A stretch of DNA of 64,000 nucleotides from Pseudomonadales bacterium (GTDB taxonomy: Bacteria > Pseudomonadota > Gammaproteobacteria > Pseudomonadales > Azotimanducaceae). The DNA lies in NCBI GenBank assembly GCA_019090615.1, contig JAHRVQ010000022.1, positions 1 to 64,000 of the forward strand. The letters are read 5' to 3'. The position numbers and the translations under genes were made by a program. Position 1 is the first letter of the stretch, and each line of letters begins with the position of its first letter. Shown piece after piece: positions 24,607-34,789 of this stretch. The notes beneath the pieces are model-generated. The model had not been told where the DNA came from. It saw only the letters and a list, made by a program, of their open reading frames with translations, and ran no database searches.

Positions 24607-25614
24607 TTGTTAAAAATCGAATTGAAATTGAAAAGTTCTACAAATGACCCAGATAACGATGCCGAGAACAGCCCTGAGTCTGTTCTTGTAAACAGCCCTG
24701 AGCGAAAAAACAGCCCTGAGCCTGTTCTCGTAAATAAAGGCAACAGCCCTGAGCGTGCTCTTGTTGACAGCCCTGAGCGTGCTCTTGTTGACAGCCCTGA
24801 GCGCGCTCTTGTTGACAGCCCTGAGGAACAACTATTTCCCCTAGTCCGTATAGTGCTGGTTGAAACCAGTCATCCAGGTAACATTGGTGCTGCCGCAAGG
24901 GCGATGAAAAATATGGGGCTCACCCGTCTTTATCTTGTCAGTCCGCGATTATTTCCCAATGATAAGGCAATTTGGCGTGCTGCCAGTGCTGCAGAGGTGG
25001 TGCGAGATGCGGTGGTGGTTGATTCGCTCGGAGAAGCTTTGCAGGGTTGCCAGCTAATTATTGGCACTTCTGCCCGAGAACGGCGTATTCCCTGGCCTAT
25101 GCTGGCCCCTAATACCTGCGGGGTAAAGGTTTTTGAAGCTGCGCGGGCAGGCAATGAAGTGGCCATTGTCTTTGGCCGCGAAGCCCATGGTCTTAAAAAT
25201 GAAGAATTACAGCTTTGTCACTACCATCTTAATATTCCTACCGGCAAGGCCTATTCATCGCTTAACCTGGCCATGGCGGTACAGCTAATAAGTTACGAAA
25301 TATTGCAGGCCAAGTTGCGCAGTGACGAGATTGCCGAGGACAGGCAAAGCAGAGGCGCCCAGGCTGGAGATGCTAGCGTCGAGACAGACAATGATCATTG
25401 GGATATGGAATATGCGACAGCTGAGGCTGTGGAGCATTTTTTTACTCATCTGGAAAGCACGCTAGTTCAGGTGGGCTTCCATGATCCAGAGAATCCACGT
25501 CAGCTCTTAACTCGCCTAAGGCGACTTTTTAATCGCGTTCGTATGGACAAGATGGAAGTGAATATTCTGCGCGGTTTTTTAACAGCAATTAATAAATTGA
25601 AAAACAGCAATTAG
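24607..25614 (+). CDS. trmJ: tRNA (cytidine/uridine-32-2'-O)-methyltransferase TrmJ with a repeat-coded N-terminal tail
   Basis: The SPOUT methyltransferase core begins at about residue 77 (VRIVLVETSHPGNIGAAARA) and has the knot motifs AIVFGREAHGL and IPTGKAYSSLNLAMAVQ. It 2'-O-methylates position 32 of several tRNAs. Before the core lie about 75 extra residues built of SPERALVD-type units. The TTG start at 24607 has no good ribosome binding site, and no in-frame ATG exists before the core, so the true start is uncertain; initiation at the GTG in IVLVE is a less likely alternative. The C-terminal helical dimer domain is normal. The gene is followed by the isc promoter. Confidence 0.92.
   Translation: MLKIELKLKSSTNDPDNDAENSPESVLVNSPERKNSPEPVLVNKGNSPERALVDSPERALVDSPERALVDSPEEQLFPLVRIVLVETSHPGNIGAAARAMKNMGLTRLYLVSPRLFPNDKAIWRAASAAEVVRDAVVVDSLGEALQGCQLIIGTSARERRIPWPMLAPNTCGVKVFEAARAGNEVAIVFGREAHGLKNEELQLCHYHLNIPTGKAYSSLNLAMAVQLISYEILQAKLRSDEIAEDRQSRGAQAGDASVETDNDHWDMEYATAEAVEHFFTHLESTLVQVGFHDPENPRQLLTRLRRLFNRVRMDKMEVNILRGFLTAINKLKNSN
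24667..24825. repeat. Seven in-frame copies of a 12-bp motif in trmJ
   Basis: The motif RACAGCCCTGAG starts at 24667, 24691, 24709, 24742, 24766, 24790 and 24814. The last four copies are exactly 24 bp apart and encode the unit SPERALVD. All spacings are multiples of three, so the reading frame is kept. Confidence 0.95.
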
Positions 25615-25630
25615 ACGCCGCAGATGTTTT

Positions 25631-25666
25631 TTTGACGCTAATTTTGACGCTAATTTTGACGCTAAT
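25631..25666. repeat. 12-bp tandem triplication
   Basis: TTTGACGCTAAT is repeated three times without interruption, just after trmJ and about 100 bp before the IscR boxes. Confidence 0.95.
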
Positions 25667-25767
25667 AGTGTGCTTATGAACAGTGTTTTGTTTTGATATA
25701 ACAGCCGCTGGGATTGAATTTTTATGACATGCAAAATCTGTATAACAGCGGGCTGTTAAAGGCGCTA

Positions 25768-25825
25768 TTACTTGACTAAAATACTAGGTTATATGGTTGA
25801 CTGTTTTAGTTGGGTATTGCATACT
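25768..25825 (+). promoter_or_regulatory. iscR promoter with two type 1 IscR binding sites
   Basis: Two 25-bp sites match the E. coli type 1 IscR consensus: 25768-25792 (core ACTTGACTAAAATACTAGG) and 25793-25817 (core GGTTGACTGTTTTAGTTGGG), directly adjacent. The second contains a -35 TTGACT (25797-25802) spaced 17 bp from CATACT (25820-25825) preceded by TG. [2Fe-2S]-IscR bound here would block RNA polymerase, giving the classical negative feedback on the isc operon. Confidence 0.85.
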
Positions 25826-25961
25826 CCGCCGCCTGACAAAATTCGCCAAATTATGTTCGATAGAACCGTCATAAAGTTCGACAGATATGTCATTTAGATG
25901 GCTTGTATTGAGGGTTCAGTTTTTGGTAGTAATTATTGGCGTTGCAAACAGGTAGGAACAA

Positions 25962-26441
25962 ATGAGATTAACCGCAAAAGGAAGATATGCCGTAACAGCA
26001 ATGCTTGATCTGGCTGTGCATTGTGATGCAAGGCCTATTAGCCTTGCGGATATATCCAGTCGGCAGGGTATTTCATTGTCTTATTTAGAACAATTGTTCG
26101 CCAAATTGCGGCGTCGCGAATTAGTTAAAAGTGTCCGTGGTCCAGGTGGCGGTTATCAGTTGAGTCGGCCTGCTAGCGAGATATTTGTTGCCCAGATCGT
26201 TGACTCGGTAGACGAAAATGTCGACGCCACCAAGTGTGCCGGTCGTGCAGATTGCCAGCATGGAGAGACCTGTTTGACCCATGAACTCTGGTCGGACTTA
26301 AGTAGTCAGATTCACCAGTTTCTAAGTAGCATTGATCTGGCCAGTTTGATTGAAAAGCGTGAAGTTAAGAAAATTGCAGCTCGCCAGGAAGCCCGGATTG
26401 AGGCATTGACGCGGTTGCCAGCTCAGGAAGTACAAGTATGA
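25962..26441 (+). CDS. iscR: Iron-sulfur cluster regulator IscR
   Basis: The 159-residue Rrf2-family regulator has a winged helix ([18 protein letters not shown]) and the cluster-binding cysteines in [14 protein letters not shown], followed by the histidine in LTHELW. It senses cluster supply and represses its own operon through the two sites upstream. Its stop overlaps the iscS start by 4 bp, so the two are coupled. Confidence 0.98.
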   Translation: MRLTAKGRYAVTAMLDLAVHCDARPISLADISSRQGISLSYLEQLFAKLRRRELVKSVRGPGGGYQLSRPASEIFVAQIVDSVDENVDATKCAGRADCQHGETCLTHELWSDLSSQIHQFLSSIDLASLIEKREVKKIAARQEARIEALTRLPAQEVQV

Positions 26442-27652
26442 AAGCGCCCATATATTTTGATTATGCTGCGACAACACCGGTTGATCCACGCGTTGCGCAG
26501 AAAATGAGTGAATGTCTGCTAGCAGAAGGTAATTTTGGTAATCCGGCTAGTCGATCACATAAGTTTGGCTGGGAGGCCGAAGAGGCTGTTGAAATTGCGC
26601 GCCGTCAGGTGGCAGATCTTATAAAGGCCGACCCAAGAGAGATCGTTTGGACGTCAGGTGCAACAGAGTCTGATAATCTGGCCATTAAGGGTGTGGCGCA
26701 ATTCTATAAAAAGCGCGGCAAACATATTATAACCTCAAAGATTGAGCATAAAGCTGTGCTTGATACCTGTCGTTTTCTTGAACGCGAAGGTTATGAAGTA
26801 ACCTATCTTGATCCAGATTCTGATGGCCTGATCCAGCCACAAGTGGTGGCTGATGCGATCCGCGAAGACACCACGATTGTTTCAATTATGCACGTCAATA
26901 ATGAAATTGGCGTGGTTAATGATATCGCCGCAATTGGTGAAATTTGTCGTCAAAAAAAGGTGTTTTTTCATGTTGATGCGGCCCAGAGTGCGGGCAAAAT
27001 AGATATTGATCTGGCGAATATTAAAGTCGACCTGATGTCTTTTTCAGCACATAAAGTATATGGCCCGAAAGGTGTTGGCGTACTTTATGTCAGGCGTAAG
27101 CCACGGGTGCGTCTGGAAGCACAAATGCATGGCGGTGGCCATGAACGTGGTATGCGGTCGGGGACCCTGGCAACACACCAACTGGTGGGTATGGGCGAAG
27201 CGTTTCGTATTGCGAATGAGGAAATGGTCGCCGAAGCGCAACGTATTGCCGGTTTGCGGCAACGTCTGCTGGATGGCCTGGACGATATGGAAGAAGTGTA
27301 TGTTAATGGCTCCATGGATCATCGGGTGCCTGGCAATTTGAATATCAGTTTTAATTTTGTTGAGGGCGAATCGTTGATTATGGCGCTCAGTGATCTGGCG
27401 GTATCATCGGGTTCTGCCTGTACCTCCGCGAGTTTGGAGCCGTCTTATGTTTTAAGGGCGCTTGGTTTGAACGATGAAATGGCGCATAGCTCATTGCGTT
27501 TTTCTATCGGCAGATTTACCACCGCGGAAGATATAGACAGGGCAATTGAAACCTTGCATGGCGCTGTTGAGAAATTGCGTGAGTTATCGCCTTTATGGGA
27601 TATGTATAAAGATGGCGTTGATATAGACAGCATTGAATGGGCTGCGCACTAA
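26438..27652 (+). CDS. iscS: Cysteine desulfurase IscS
   Basis: The 404-residue PLP enzyme opens [14 protein letters not shown], has the Schiff-base lysine in [12 protein letters not shown] and the persulfide-carrying loop cysteine in [17 protein letters not shown]. It supplies sulfur for Fe-S clusters and thio-modified tRNAs. Length and motifs are those of group I IscS. Confidence 0.98.
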   Translation: MKAPIYFDYAATTPVDPRVAQKMSECLLAEGNFGNPASRSHKFGWEAEEAVEIARRQVADLIKADPREIVWTSGATESDNLAIKGVAQFYKKRGKHIITSKIEHKAVLDTCRFLEREGYEVTYLDPDSDGLIQPQVVADAIREDTTIVSIMHVNNEIGVVNDIAAIGEICRQKKVFFHVDAAQSAGKIDIDLANIKVDLMSFSAHKVYGPKGVGVLYVRRKPRVRLEAQMHGGGHERGMRSGTLATHQLVGMGEAFRIANEEMVAEAQRIAGLRQRLLDGLDDMEEVYVNGSMDHRVPGNLNISFNFVEGESLIMALSDLAVSSGSACTSASLEPSYVLRALGLNDEMAHSSLRFSIGRFTTAEDIDRAIETLHGAVEKLRELSPLWDMYKDGVDIDSIEWAAH

Positions 27653-27719
27653 AGAAGCTTAGCGGCGTTTTTTAAGCGTACCTAATTGGGCAGACTGGTA
27701 AAAATTTAAGAGGTAAGAC

Positions 27720-28106
27720 ATGGCGTATAGTGACAAGGTTCTGGATCATTACGATAATCCCCGCAATGTGGGCAAAATGGATGCTGATGATGGTGCAGTA
27801 GGCACAGGTATGGTTGGTGCGCCAGCATGTGGCGATGTAATGCGATTACAAATAAAGGTGAATGATGCCGGTGTGATTGAAGATGCCAAATTTAAAACCT
27901 ATGGTTGTGGCTCTGCGATTGCGTCAAGCTCCCTCCTGACAGAATGGGTAAAGGGGCGAACTCTGGACGAAGCAGGATCTATCAAAAACACAGAAATTGC
28001 TGAGGAATTAGCTTTGCCGCCGGTTAAAATACATTGTTCAGTACTTGCAGAAGATGCGATCAAAGCAGCGATTAAAGATTTTCGAGAAAAATCGGACGCT
28101 ACCTGA
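27720..28106 (+). CDS. iscU: Iron-sulfur cluster scaffold IscU
   Basis: The 128-residue scaffold shows the three cluster cysteines (GAPACGDVM, YGCGSAIAS, IHCSVLAEDA), the conserved aspartate after the first, and the LPPVK motif recognised by HscA. It receives sulfur from IscS. Confidence 0.98.
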   Translation: MAYSDKVLDHYDNPRNVGKMDADDGAVGTGMVGAPACGDVMRLQIKVNDAGVIEDAKFKTYGCGSAIASSSLLTEWVKGRTLDEAGSIKNTEIAEELALPPVKIHCSVLAEDAIKAAIKDFREKSDAT

Positions 28107-28205
28107 ACAGGGTTAGTACAAATTCTTCAATAGCACTGCCTGGGGTTAAAATAACCTTTTTGGGTTTAGAATATTTAGGGTTTAGGACATTCGGGATTTA
28201 ACGTA

Positions 28206-28529
28206 ATGGGTATCAGTCTTACAGAAAATGCGGCCAAACATATCAATGATTATCTTGACAGCCGAGGTAAGGGCGTAGGTATTCGGCTAGCGGTTAAAAC
28301 CACCGGTTGTTCTGGGTTGATGTATGTTATTGAACCCGTTGATGAAGCCCTTAACGAAGATCTTAAATATGAATCTCGCGGCGTAGAGATCTTTGTTGAC
28401 CCAAAGAGTTTGATCTACATTGACGGTACCGAAATGGATTATCTGAAAAAAGGCCTGAATGAAGGTTTTGAATTTAGAAACCCCAATGTACAAAACGAAT
28501 GTGGTTGTGGTGAAAGTTTTACCGTCTAG
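28206..28529 (+). CDS. iscA: A-type iron-sulfur carrier IscA
   Basis: The 107-residue protein has the three invariant cysteines: TTGCSGL at about residue 35 and CGCGESF at the C-terminus. It passes clusters to target enzymes. The 99-bp spacer before it contains degenerate copies of GGGTTTAGRATATTTA (28162-28200), longer than usual in isc operons. Confidence 0.97.
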   Translation: MGISLTENAAKHINDYLDSRGKGVGIRLAVKTTGCSGLMYVIEPVDEALNEDLKYESRGVEIFVDPKSLIYIDGTEMDYLKKGLNEGFEFRNPNVQNECGCGESFTV

Positions 28530-28629
28530 CCTGTGGCTGTTCAGGCATTATAAATTTGGATATGAACCCGCAAAATAGTAATCTGCCGTAAACGTTGGGC
28601 TATCGGGGGCATGTGATAGACTCATTGAG

Positions 28630-28657
28630 ATAGCTCAAACGAAATAGCTCAGACGAA
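28630..28657. repeat. 14-bp tandem duplication before hscB
   Basis: ATAGCTCAAACGAA is followed at once by ATAGCTCAGACGAA (one mismatch), in the 149-bp iscA-hscB spacer. Confidence 0.85.
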
Positions 28658-28678
28658 ATATACCAGTGATGATACCGC

Positions 28679-29209
28679 GTGGACTTTAAACAAAACTTCT
28701 TTCAGATATTTCAAATTCAACCTGGCTTTAACCTCGATTTAACACAGCTTTCGTCCGATTATCGTGCCCTGCAAAAGAATGTACATCCAGACAAATTTGC
28801 CGCAGCGTCAGCGCAGGAAAAAAGATTAGCAGTGCAATGGACTGCGCAGATTAACGAAGCTTATGATACCTTAAAAAGCCCGCTTTTAAGGGCGATTTAT
28901 CTGTTGAAATTAGAAGGTGTCGAAATTCAGCATAATCCAGCCCTTGAAGCGGCTTTTTTGTTCCAGCAAATAGAATTAAGAGAGCAATTAGAAGCTATTG
29001 AGTCTTCGGATGAACAAGCTTTAGAACAACTGGACCAATTTAGCCAACAAATAAAAGACCTGCTGGCGGGATACGAACATGATTTTGCATTGGTCGCGGT
29101 TGCGCCGATGGATATCAAAGTTGCAGAACAGATAGTCTACAAAATACAATTTGTGAGCAAGTTATTGGTTGGTGCGAATCAACTGGAAGAAAAGCTATTG
29201 GGCTATTAA
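28679..29209 (+). CDS. hscB: Co-chaperone HscB
   Basis: The 176-residue J-domain protein has the HPDKF loop (NVHPDKFAAAS) and a C-terminal helical bundle that binds IscU. It brings IscU to HscA. The start is GTG; no better ATG is available. It sits in the standard position. Confidence 0.96.
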   Translation: MDFKQNFFQIFQIQPGFNLDLTQLSSDYRALQKNVHPDKFAAASAQEKRLAVQWTAQINEAYDTLKSPLLRAIYLLKLEGVEIQHNPALEAAFLFQQIELREQLEAIESSDEQALEQLDQFSQQIKDLLAGYEHDFALVAVAPMDIKVAEQIVYKIQFVSKLLVGANQLEEKLLGY

Positions 29210-29210
29210 T

Positions 29211-29280
29211 TAAGATCGGTAGCTAAAACCGGAAGCTAAGATCGGTAACTAAAACCAGAAGCTAAGACCGGAAACTAAAT
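29211..29280. repeat. 26-bp tandem repeat, 2.7 units
   Basis: Units begin at 29211, 29237 and 29263 with TAAGATCGGTAGCTAAAACC-type sequence; each unit is itself two similar halves. The array starts right after the hscB stop and fills much of the 199-bp hscB-hscA spacer. Confidence 0.85.
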
Positions 29281-29408
29281 GTCGGCTATTAATATAAGCG
29301 CCGGCAGCACGGGCTGAACAGTGGTCATTGGGTATCAGACGCTACATATTTACAGGGCTAATTACCCGAACAAGTACGGGCAAAAAACACAGTTAAGTTA
29401 AAAAATTT

Positions 29409-31322
29409 ATGGCATTACTACAAATAACAGAACCTGGGCAGGCGATTGACCCGCACCTTAGAAAGCGCGCTGCAGGGATTGACCTGGGCACCACCAATTC
29501 GTTGATTGCAACTTATCGCGAGGGCAGTGTAGATACCGTGGCAGATGCGGATGGTGGACATTTGTTGCCCTCTGTTGTGCGATACCTTGCGGATAATACC
29601 ACCGTGGTCGGCAAGCTCGCCCTGGCTGCGGCGAAACAGGATCCAGCCAATACTCTTTTATCAGTGAAACGATTATTAGGTCGAGGTATTGAGGATGTCA
29701 ATAAATTAGGCGATCAGTTGCCTTATCATTTTAATGCTCAGGCGACCGGCATGCCGCTGATAGATGTAGTTAGCGGCACTGTCAGCCCGGTTGAAGCTTC
29801 GGCTGAAATCCTCAAAACACTGGTGCAACGAGCTGAAGCAACGCTTGCGGGTAGCCTGGATGGGGTGGTGATTACTGTTCCTGCCTATTTTGATGAGGCG
29901 CAACGCCAGGCAACCAAAGATGCGGCGACCATCGCAAATATTAATGTGTTGCGCTTACTCAGTGAGCCTACTGCGGCTGCGGTTGCTTATGGTTTAGATT
30001 CTGGTGCTGAAGGTGTTGTGGCAATTTATGATCTGGGCGGGGGCACTTTTGATATCTCCTTATTAAAACTCAATAAAGGTGTCTTCGAAGTGCTGTCCAC
30101 AGGGGGTGATTCAGCGCTTGGTGGCGATGATTTTGATCATTGTATTGCCGAGTGGATCATCCGGCAGGCTGAATTTAAAGCGCAACCAAGTTTGAGTCAA
30201 AGCCGAGGCCTTATGCTTGCCGCAAGGTCGATCAAAGAGCAACTAACAACCCAGCAACAGGTAATAGTTGCAGTTGATCTGGATGGATTAAATTATACTG
30301 GCGAGCTTAGCAGAGACCAGTTTGATGAAATGATTAAACCGCTGGTGACAGGGTCAATCAAAGCTTGTCGGCGAGCTGTCAGGGATGCGGGGGTTTCGCT
30401 TGAAGATATTCATAGTGTGATAATGGTAGGGGGCTCTACTCGGGTGCCTGTTGTTGTCTCAGCGGTGGCCGACTATTTTAAAGCTCAGCCACTCACAAGC
30501 ATTGATCCTGATCGCGTTGTGGCCATTGGTGCGGCGATACAGGCAAATATATTGGTGGGTAATAAACCCGATGATGAAATGTTATTGCTTGATGTGTTGC
30601 CATTATCGCTTGGGCTTGAAACAGTAGGTGGTCTAGCGGAAAAAATAATTCACCGTAATACCACCATCCCTATAGCCAAAGCGCAGGAGTTTACGACCTA
30701 TAAAGATGGTCAAACTGCAATGCTTATACATGTCTTACAGGGTGAGCGGGAGCTAGTTACCGATTGCCGTTCTCTGGCCCGATTCGAATTAAAAGGTATT
30801 CCGCCGATGGTTGCTGGTGCAGCAAAAATTGGCGTGTTGTTTCAGGTAGATGCCGATGGGCTGTTGACTGTATCTGCCACAGAACTTAGTCAGGGTATTG
30901 AGGCAAAAGTTGAAGTGAAGCCATCTTATGGCTTAGCCGATGATGAAGTTGCGAGGATGTTAAAAGCTTCATTTGAATTTGCTCAGGAGGACGTTGATAA
31001 TCGTACTTTGATGGAGGCCAGAGTTGAGGCGCAAAGTGTTGTTGATGCGGTTCAAAATGCTTTGACTGTAGATGGCGAAAAACTATTATCTGAAGCCGAA
31101 ATTAAAACCCTGGAGCTTGCTATGCATAATCTTGAACAGGCATTGGTGCAAAATGATGGGCAAAATGGTGTGCAAAATGATGGGCAAAATGATGTGCGTG
31201 TTCTGGAGGATCTTACTCGGGCCCTGGCGGCAGCATCAGATGATTTTGCCTCTCGGCGGATGGACGCGAGTGTCCGTAGCGCGCTTTCTGGCCATACTAT
31301 TGATGAATTTGAGAAGGATTAA
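29409..31322 (+). CDS. hscA: Fe-S-specific Hsp70 chaperone HscA
   Basis: The 637-residue Hsp70 has the ATPase domain ([46 protein letters not shown]) and a substrate-binding domain ([13 protein letters not shown]). It acts on IscU with HscB. It is about 20 residues longer than E. coli HscA; part of the excess is a duplicated 8-residue unit ([16 protein letters not shown]) in the C-terminal lid. Confidence 0.97.
   Translation: MALLQITEPGQAIDPHLRKRAAGIDLGTTNSLIATYREGSVDTVADADGGHLLPSVVRYLADNTTVVGKLALAAAKQDPANTLLSVKRLLGRGIEDVNKLGDQLPYHFNAQATGMPLIDVVSGTVSPVEASAEILKTLVQRAEATLAGSLDGVVITVPAYFDEAQRQATKDAATIANINVLRLLSEPTAAAVAYGLDSGAEGVVAIYDLGGGTFDISLLKLNKGVFEVLSTGGDSALGGDDFDHCIAEWIIRQAEFKAQPSLSQSRGLMLAARSIKEQLTTQQQVIVAVDLDGLNYTGELSRDQFDEMIKPLVTGSIKACRRAVRDAGVSLEDIHSVIMVGGSTRVPVVVSAVADYFKAQPLTSIDPDRVVAIGAAIQANILVGNKPDDEMLLLDVLPLSLGLETVGGLAEKIIHRNTTIPIAKAQEFTTYKDGQTAMLIHVLQGERELVTDCRSLARFELKGIPPMVAGAAKIGVLFQVDADGLLTVSATELSQGIEAKVEVKPSYGLADDEVARMLKASFEFAQEDVDNRTLMEARVEAQSVVDAVQNALTVDGEKLLSEAEIKTLELAMHNLEQALVQNDGQNGVQNDGQNDVRVLEDLTRALAAASDDFASRRMDASVRSALSGHTIDEFEKD
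31146..31193. repeat. In-frame 24-bp duplication inside hscA
   Basis: Two 24-bp units at 31146-31169 and 31170-31193 differ at one base and encode VQNDGQN(G/D) twice, in the lid region of HscA. Confidence 0.92.
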
Positions 31323-31327
31323 TTGAC

Positions 31328-31681
31328 GTGCCTCAGATCGTAATATTACCGCATGCCGAACGTTGTCCTGAAGGGCTGGTATTTAATGCCGAACAAGGTG
31401 ACAACCTTATTGACCTTGCCCGTTCCCATGGTGTGGATATTGAACATGCCTGTGAAATGGCCTGTGCCTGTACCACTTGTCATGTGGTGGTGCGAGAAGG
31501 ATTTGATTCACTGGTTGAGTCTGATGAACTGGAGGATGATCTACTGGATAAAGCCTGGGGTTTAGAGCCTGATTCACGGTTAAGCTGTCAGGTAGAAGTA
31601 GGTGCCGATGATCTTGTTATCGAGATACCCAAATATACGATTAATCAGGTTTCTGAAAACCAGCCCAATCAGAGTAAGTAG
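31328..31681 (+). CDS. fdx: [2Fe-2S] ferredoxin of the isc operon
   Basis: The 117-residue adrenodoxin-type ferredoxin has the ligand spacing in ACEMACACTTCHVVVREGFD and a last cysteine in SRLSCQVEV, and ends EIPKYTINQV as in E. coli Fdx. It donates electrons for cluster assembly. The start is GTG, 5 bp after hscA. Confidence 0.97.
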   Translation: MPQIVILPHAERCPEGLVFNAEQGDNLIDLARSHGVDIEHACEMACACTTCHVVVREGFDSLVESDELEDDLLDKAWGLEPDSRLSCQVEVGADDLVIEIPKYTINQVSENQPNQSK

Positions 31682-31712
31682 GCCAAATACATTTAAGTGA
31701 GGGATTGAGATA

Positions 31713-31904
31713 ATGAAATGGACCGATATAAACGATATTGCCATTGAGCTTACCGAGTCTCGTCCGGATATCGACCCTTTAACGGTACGGTTTACTGATT
31801 TGCGTAGCTGGGTTATGCAGATAGAAGGTTTTGATGATGATCCTGATCGGTGTGGGGAAAAAATTCTTGAGGCGATTCAGGCGGCCTGGATAGAAGAAAT
31901 TTAG
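31713..31904 (+). CDS. iscX: IscX
   Basis: The 63-residue acidic protein opens MKWTDINDIAIELTE and contains the FTDLRSWV motif of IscX, an iron-binding modulator of IscS. It closes the isc operon, in the usual place. Confidence 0.96.
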   Translation: MKWTDINDIAIELTESRPDIDPLTVRFTDLRSWVMQIEGFDDDPDRCGEKILEAIQAAWIEEI

Positions 31905-32361
31905 CCGTGGCCAAAGTAGCGAGCAAACCACAGCTCAGTGTTTGTCAGGCAGTGCTTCAGATAGTGCGTCGGTAGTGCCGATGATCAATCGTCGCTCGCT
32001 AAAAGGGTAAAATCCAGCTAGAATCCGGCGCCCCGCCATCAGCGGGATATTGAATCGAATTAATTTTGAGTGTCTGTACTAGTCGCTTTAAAAAAGGTCG
32101 AAAGGTAGATGGTTCACGGTCAGTTGGCAATTAATTGCTGCATAAAAGCCGCGCTTCAATTCGTTAAAGATGCATAAATTGTTGGCAAAGGTTTGCTGTC
32201 TGGTTCTGGTCTTAAGGCAGATATTCATTTTTTACACAGCATAATTGCTTTAAGACGGATATGGGCGTTTGTCGTTACAGTGTTGTCGTTACTATATTGC
32301 CCGGGCTGGTTTATTCGATAGTTGAGTAGTTTGGTAATTTAATTTTAAGTAGGAGTATAAA
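31905..32361. other. Intergenic region between iscX and ndk
   Basis: 457 bp without a recognised gene. A short hairpin CCCGC/GCGGG lies at about 32032-32047 but has no T tract. The region probably carries the ndk promoter, but I cannot place it. Confidence 0.4.
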
Positions 32362-32787
32362 ATGGCGGTTGAAAAAACTTTTTCAATTATTAAACCTGAT
32401 GCAGTAGCAAAGAATGTTATCGGTGAAATCGTCGCACGGTTTGAGAAAGCTGGATTGCGAATCGTAGCATCGCGGATGGTACATTTGAGCGAAAAAGATG
32501 CCCAGGGTTTTTATGCCGAGCATGAAGGTCGACCGTTTTATAATGACCTGGTTGAATTTATGACTTCCGGCCCGGTTGTTGTTCAGGTACTTGAAGGTGA
32601 AAATGCTATATTGCGTAATCGTGAACTGATGGGCGCAACTAACCCTAAAGAAGCTGATGCAGGCACTATTCGCGCCGACTTTGCGCAGTCCATCGACGCT
32701 AATGCAGTACACGGCTCTGATGCTCCAGAATCGGCAACTAGAGAAATAGCCTATTTCTTTAGTGCGGAACAGATTTGTGAGCGCTAA
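32362..32787 (+). CDS. ndk: Nucleoside diphosphate kinase
   Basis: The 141-residue enzyme has the phospho-histidine motif [12 protein letters not shown] and the N-terminal [10 protein letters not shown]. It equilibrates nucleoside di- and triphosphates. AGGAG precedes the ATG at good distance. It is followed 3 bp later by rlmN. Confidence 0.98.
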   Translation: MAVEKTFSIIKPDAVAKNVIGEIVARFEKAGLRIVASRMVHLSEKDAQGFYAEHEGRPFYNDLVEFMTSGPVVVQVLEGENAILRNRELMGATNPKEADAGTIRADFAQSIDANAVHGSDAPESATREIAYFFSAEQICER

Positions 32788-32790
32788 CTA

Positions 32791-33906
32791 TTGAATCAGG
32801 AATCCGCCAGGCTCAACCTGCTAGGTCTTACTCAGCACCAACTCCAGTCCCTGTTGGCTGAGCTAGGCGAGAAACCTTTTCGCGCTAAACAGGTAATGAA
32901 ATGGTTGCACCATCGTTATCTGGATGATTTCCAACAAATGACAGATGTTAGTAAAAAGCTGCGTCAGTATTTTGAAGATCATTGTGTAATAAAAGAACCT
33001 GAAGTCATTAGTGAGAAAGTTTCCATCGATGGTACCCGTAAATGGCTGCTTAAGTCGCTGTCGGGCAGCGCTATCGAGATGGTGTTTATCCCAGAGAATG
33101 ATCGCGGCACGTTATGTGTATCTTCCCAGGTCGGCTGTGCGCTGGATTGTAAATTTTGCTCTACCGGCAAGCAGGGTTTTAATAGCGACCTGATTGCGGC
33201 TGAAATTGTGGGCCAGTTACGGCTAGCGCAGAGAGACCTTAAAGAGGTCTACCCAGACAGGAAACGCGTGGTTACCAATGTTGTACTGATGGGTATGGGT
33301 GAACCCCTGCTTAATTTTGATAATGTGATCGCTGCCGTTGATATCATGATGGATGATCTCGGTTATGGTATTTCGAAGCGCAAGGTGACCATTTCGACTT
33401 CGGGTGTTGTGCCAGGTATAAAACAGTTAATTGAAACCACAGATGCTTCACTCGCGATTTCATTACATGCGCCCAACGATGCGCTACGAAATCAGCTGGT
33501 ACCCATTAATAAGAAGTATCCCATCGCAGAGTTGCTAGCGGCCTGTAAAGCCTATGCGGTTAATTTAGGCGATAAACGCACTATCACTGTTGAATATATA
33601 TTGCTTGATAAGGTCAACGAGCAGCCAAAACACGCCGAGCAGCTGGCTGAATTGCTACGTGGTTTTCCTTGTAAAATTAATTTGATACCTTTTAATCCAT
33701 TTCCTGGTTCAGGTTATCGACGGCCCGGTTCTTTTGCGGTTAAGGCTTTTAAAGAGCGCCTGGTGAGTGCTGGATATAATGTTACAGTCCGTACCACCCG
33801 CGGCGAAGACATCGATGCGGCCTGTGGTCAGTTGGTTGGTGCCGTAGAAGATAAAACTCGCCGGCAAGCGCAGTATAAAAAAATTGCCATAGGAACCATC
33901 GGATGA
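32791..33906 (+). CDS. rlmN: 23S rRNA/tRNA adenine-C2 methyltransferase RlmN
   Basis: This 371-residue radical-SAM enzyme methylates A2503 of 23S rRNA and A37 of tRNAs. It has the CxxxCxxC cluster motif in [12 protein letters not shown], the KWLHHRY accessory domain at the N-terminus and the catalytic cysteine in DIDAACGQL. The start is TTG, 3 bp after ndk. It overlaps pilW by 4 bp. Confidence 0.96.
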   Translation: MNQESARLNLLGLTQHQLQSLLAELGEKPFRAKQVMKWLHHRYLDDFQQMTDVSKKLRQYFEDHCVIKEPEVISEKVSIDGTRKWLLKSLSGSAIEMVFIPENDRGTLCVSSQVGCALDCKFCSTGKQGFNSDLIAAEIVGQLRLAQRDLKEVYPDRKRVVTNVVLMGMGEPLLNFDNVIAAVDIMMDDLGYGISKRKVTISTSGVVPGIKQLIETTDASLAISLHAPNDALRNQLVPINKKYPIAELLAACKAYAVNLGDKRTITVEYILLDKVNEQPKHAEQLAELLRGFPCKINLIPFNPFPGSGYRRPGSFAVKAFKERLVSAGYNVTVRTTRGEDIDAACGQLVGAVEDKTRRQAQYKKIAIGTIG

Positions 33907-34676
33907 ATTGTACCGCGGTGACCAAGGGGGTATTTCTGACAGTGATGTTTACCTTGCTAGCTGCCTGTGTCACCGAGACAACTGGGCCAGTTAAAAAGCC
34001 GATAGATCGAGCAAAACAGCTGGAGACGTTGGTTAAATTAGGGCTTGGTTATATTCAAAATGGTGAATATGCGCGTGCCAAGGATAATTTGACCAGAGCT
34101 TTAGCCATAGACCCAAAGTCGGCGGAGGCGCTGAGCGCTTTTGGCCTGGTGTTTGCTCGAGAGGGTGAAATTGACCTGGCGGAGTTATACTTTAAACGGG
34201 CTGTTGCGGCTGCGCCGAATTTTACTGCTGCAAGGAACAACTATGGCGCATTTTTATATGCCCAAAACAGATATTCGGAGGCGGTAGAGCAGCTTAGCGT
34301 AGCAAGTGCGGATCGGTTGTACAAACGTCGGGCCCAGGTTTTTGAAAACCTGGGGGTTAGTTATATGCGCCTGGGTCATGCTGCAGAGGCGAGGGCTGCA
34401 CTATTGCGTAGCATCCAGCTTAATCCTGGTCAGTCCAGAGCATTGCTTGAATTGGCCGAAATACAACTTGCTGAACGTGATTATGTACAGGCACGGGCTT
34501 TTTACCGCCGTCATTTAAAAATCTCCTCGCAAAGTGCCAGGAGCCTTTGGGTATGTATCAGGGTAGCGCGTATATTTGATAGTGAAGATCAGGAAGCGAG
34601 CTGTGCTTTGACCTTGAGCAGGTTTTTCCCTGGTACTGCCGAGTTTGAGCAATATAAATTGTCGCTGGTACGTTAA
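33903..34676 (+). CDS. pilW: Type IV pilus biogenesis lipoprotein PilW/PilF
   Basis: The 257-residue protein has a lipoprotein signal (VMFTLLAAC, lipid anchor Cys21) and at least five TPR repeats ([38 protein letters not shown] and onwards). It is the outer-membrane pilotin for PilQ in pilus systems. Its position between rlmN and rodZ is the standard one. Confidence 0.92.
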   Translation: MNCTAVTKGVFLTVMFTLLAACVTETTGPVKKPIDRAKQLETLVKLGLGYIQNGEYARAKDNLTRALAIDPKSAEALSAFGLVFAREGEIDLAELYFKRAVAAAPNFTAARNNYGAFLYAQNRYSEAVEQLSVASADRLYKRRAQVFENLGVSYMRLGHAAEARAALLRSIQLNPGQSRALLELAEIQLAERDYVQARAFYRRHLKISSQSARSLWVCIRVARIFDSEDQEASCALTLSRFFPGTAEFEQYKLSLVR

Positions 34677-34789
34677 ACTAAGCACGGATCGAGACCACCG
34701 TCTGTTACTCAATCAGGTACAGAGCCGGATGTCGAGAATAAATATGAGAGTTATAAGGCTGTATAAAGCGCCATGGTAAATTATATCTT

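Noticed and set aside
31905-32361. Riboswitch or small RNA before ndk
   Set aside because: The length invited a search, but no conserved fold or terminator pair could be made out by eye.
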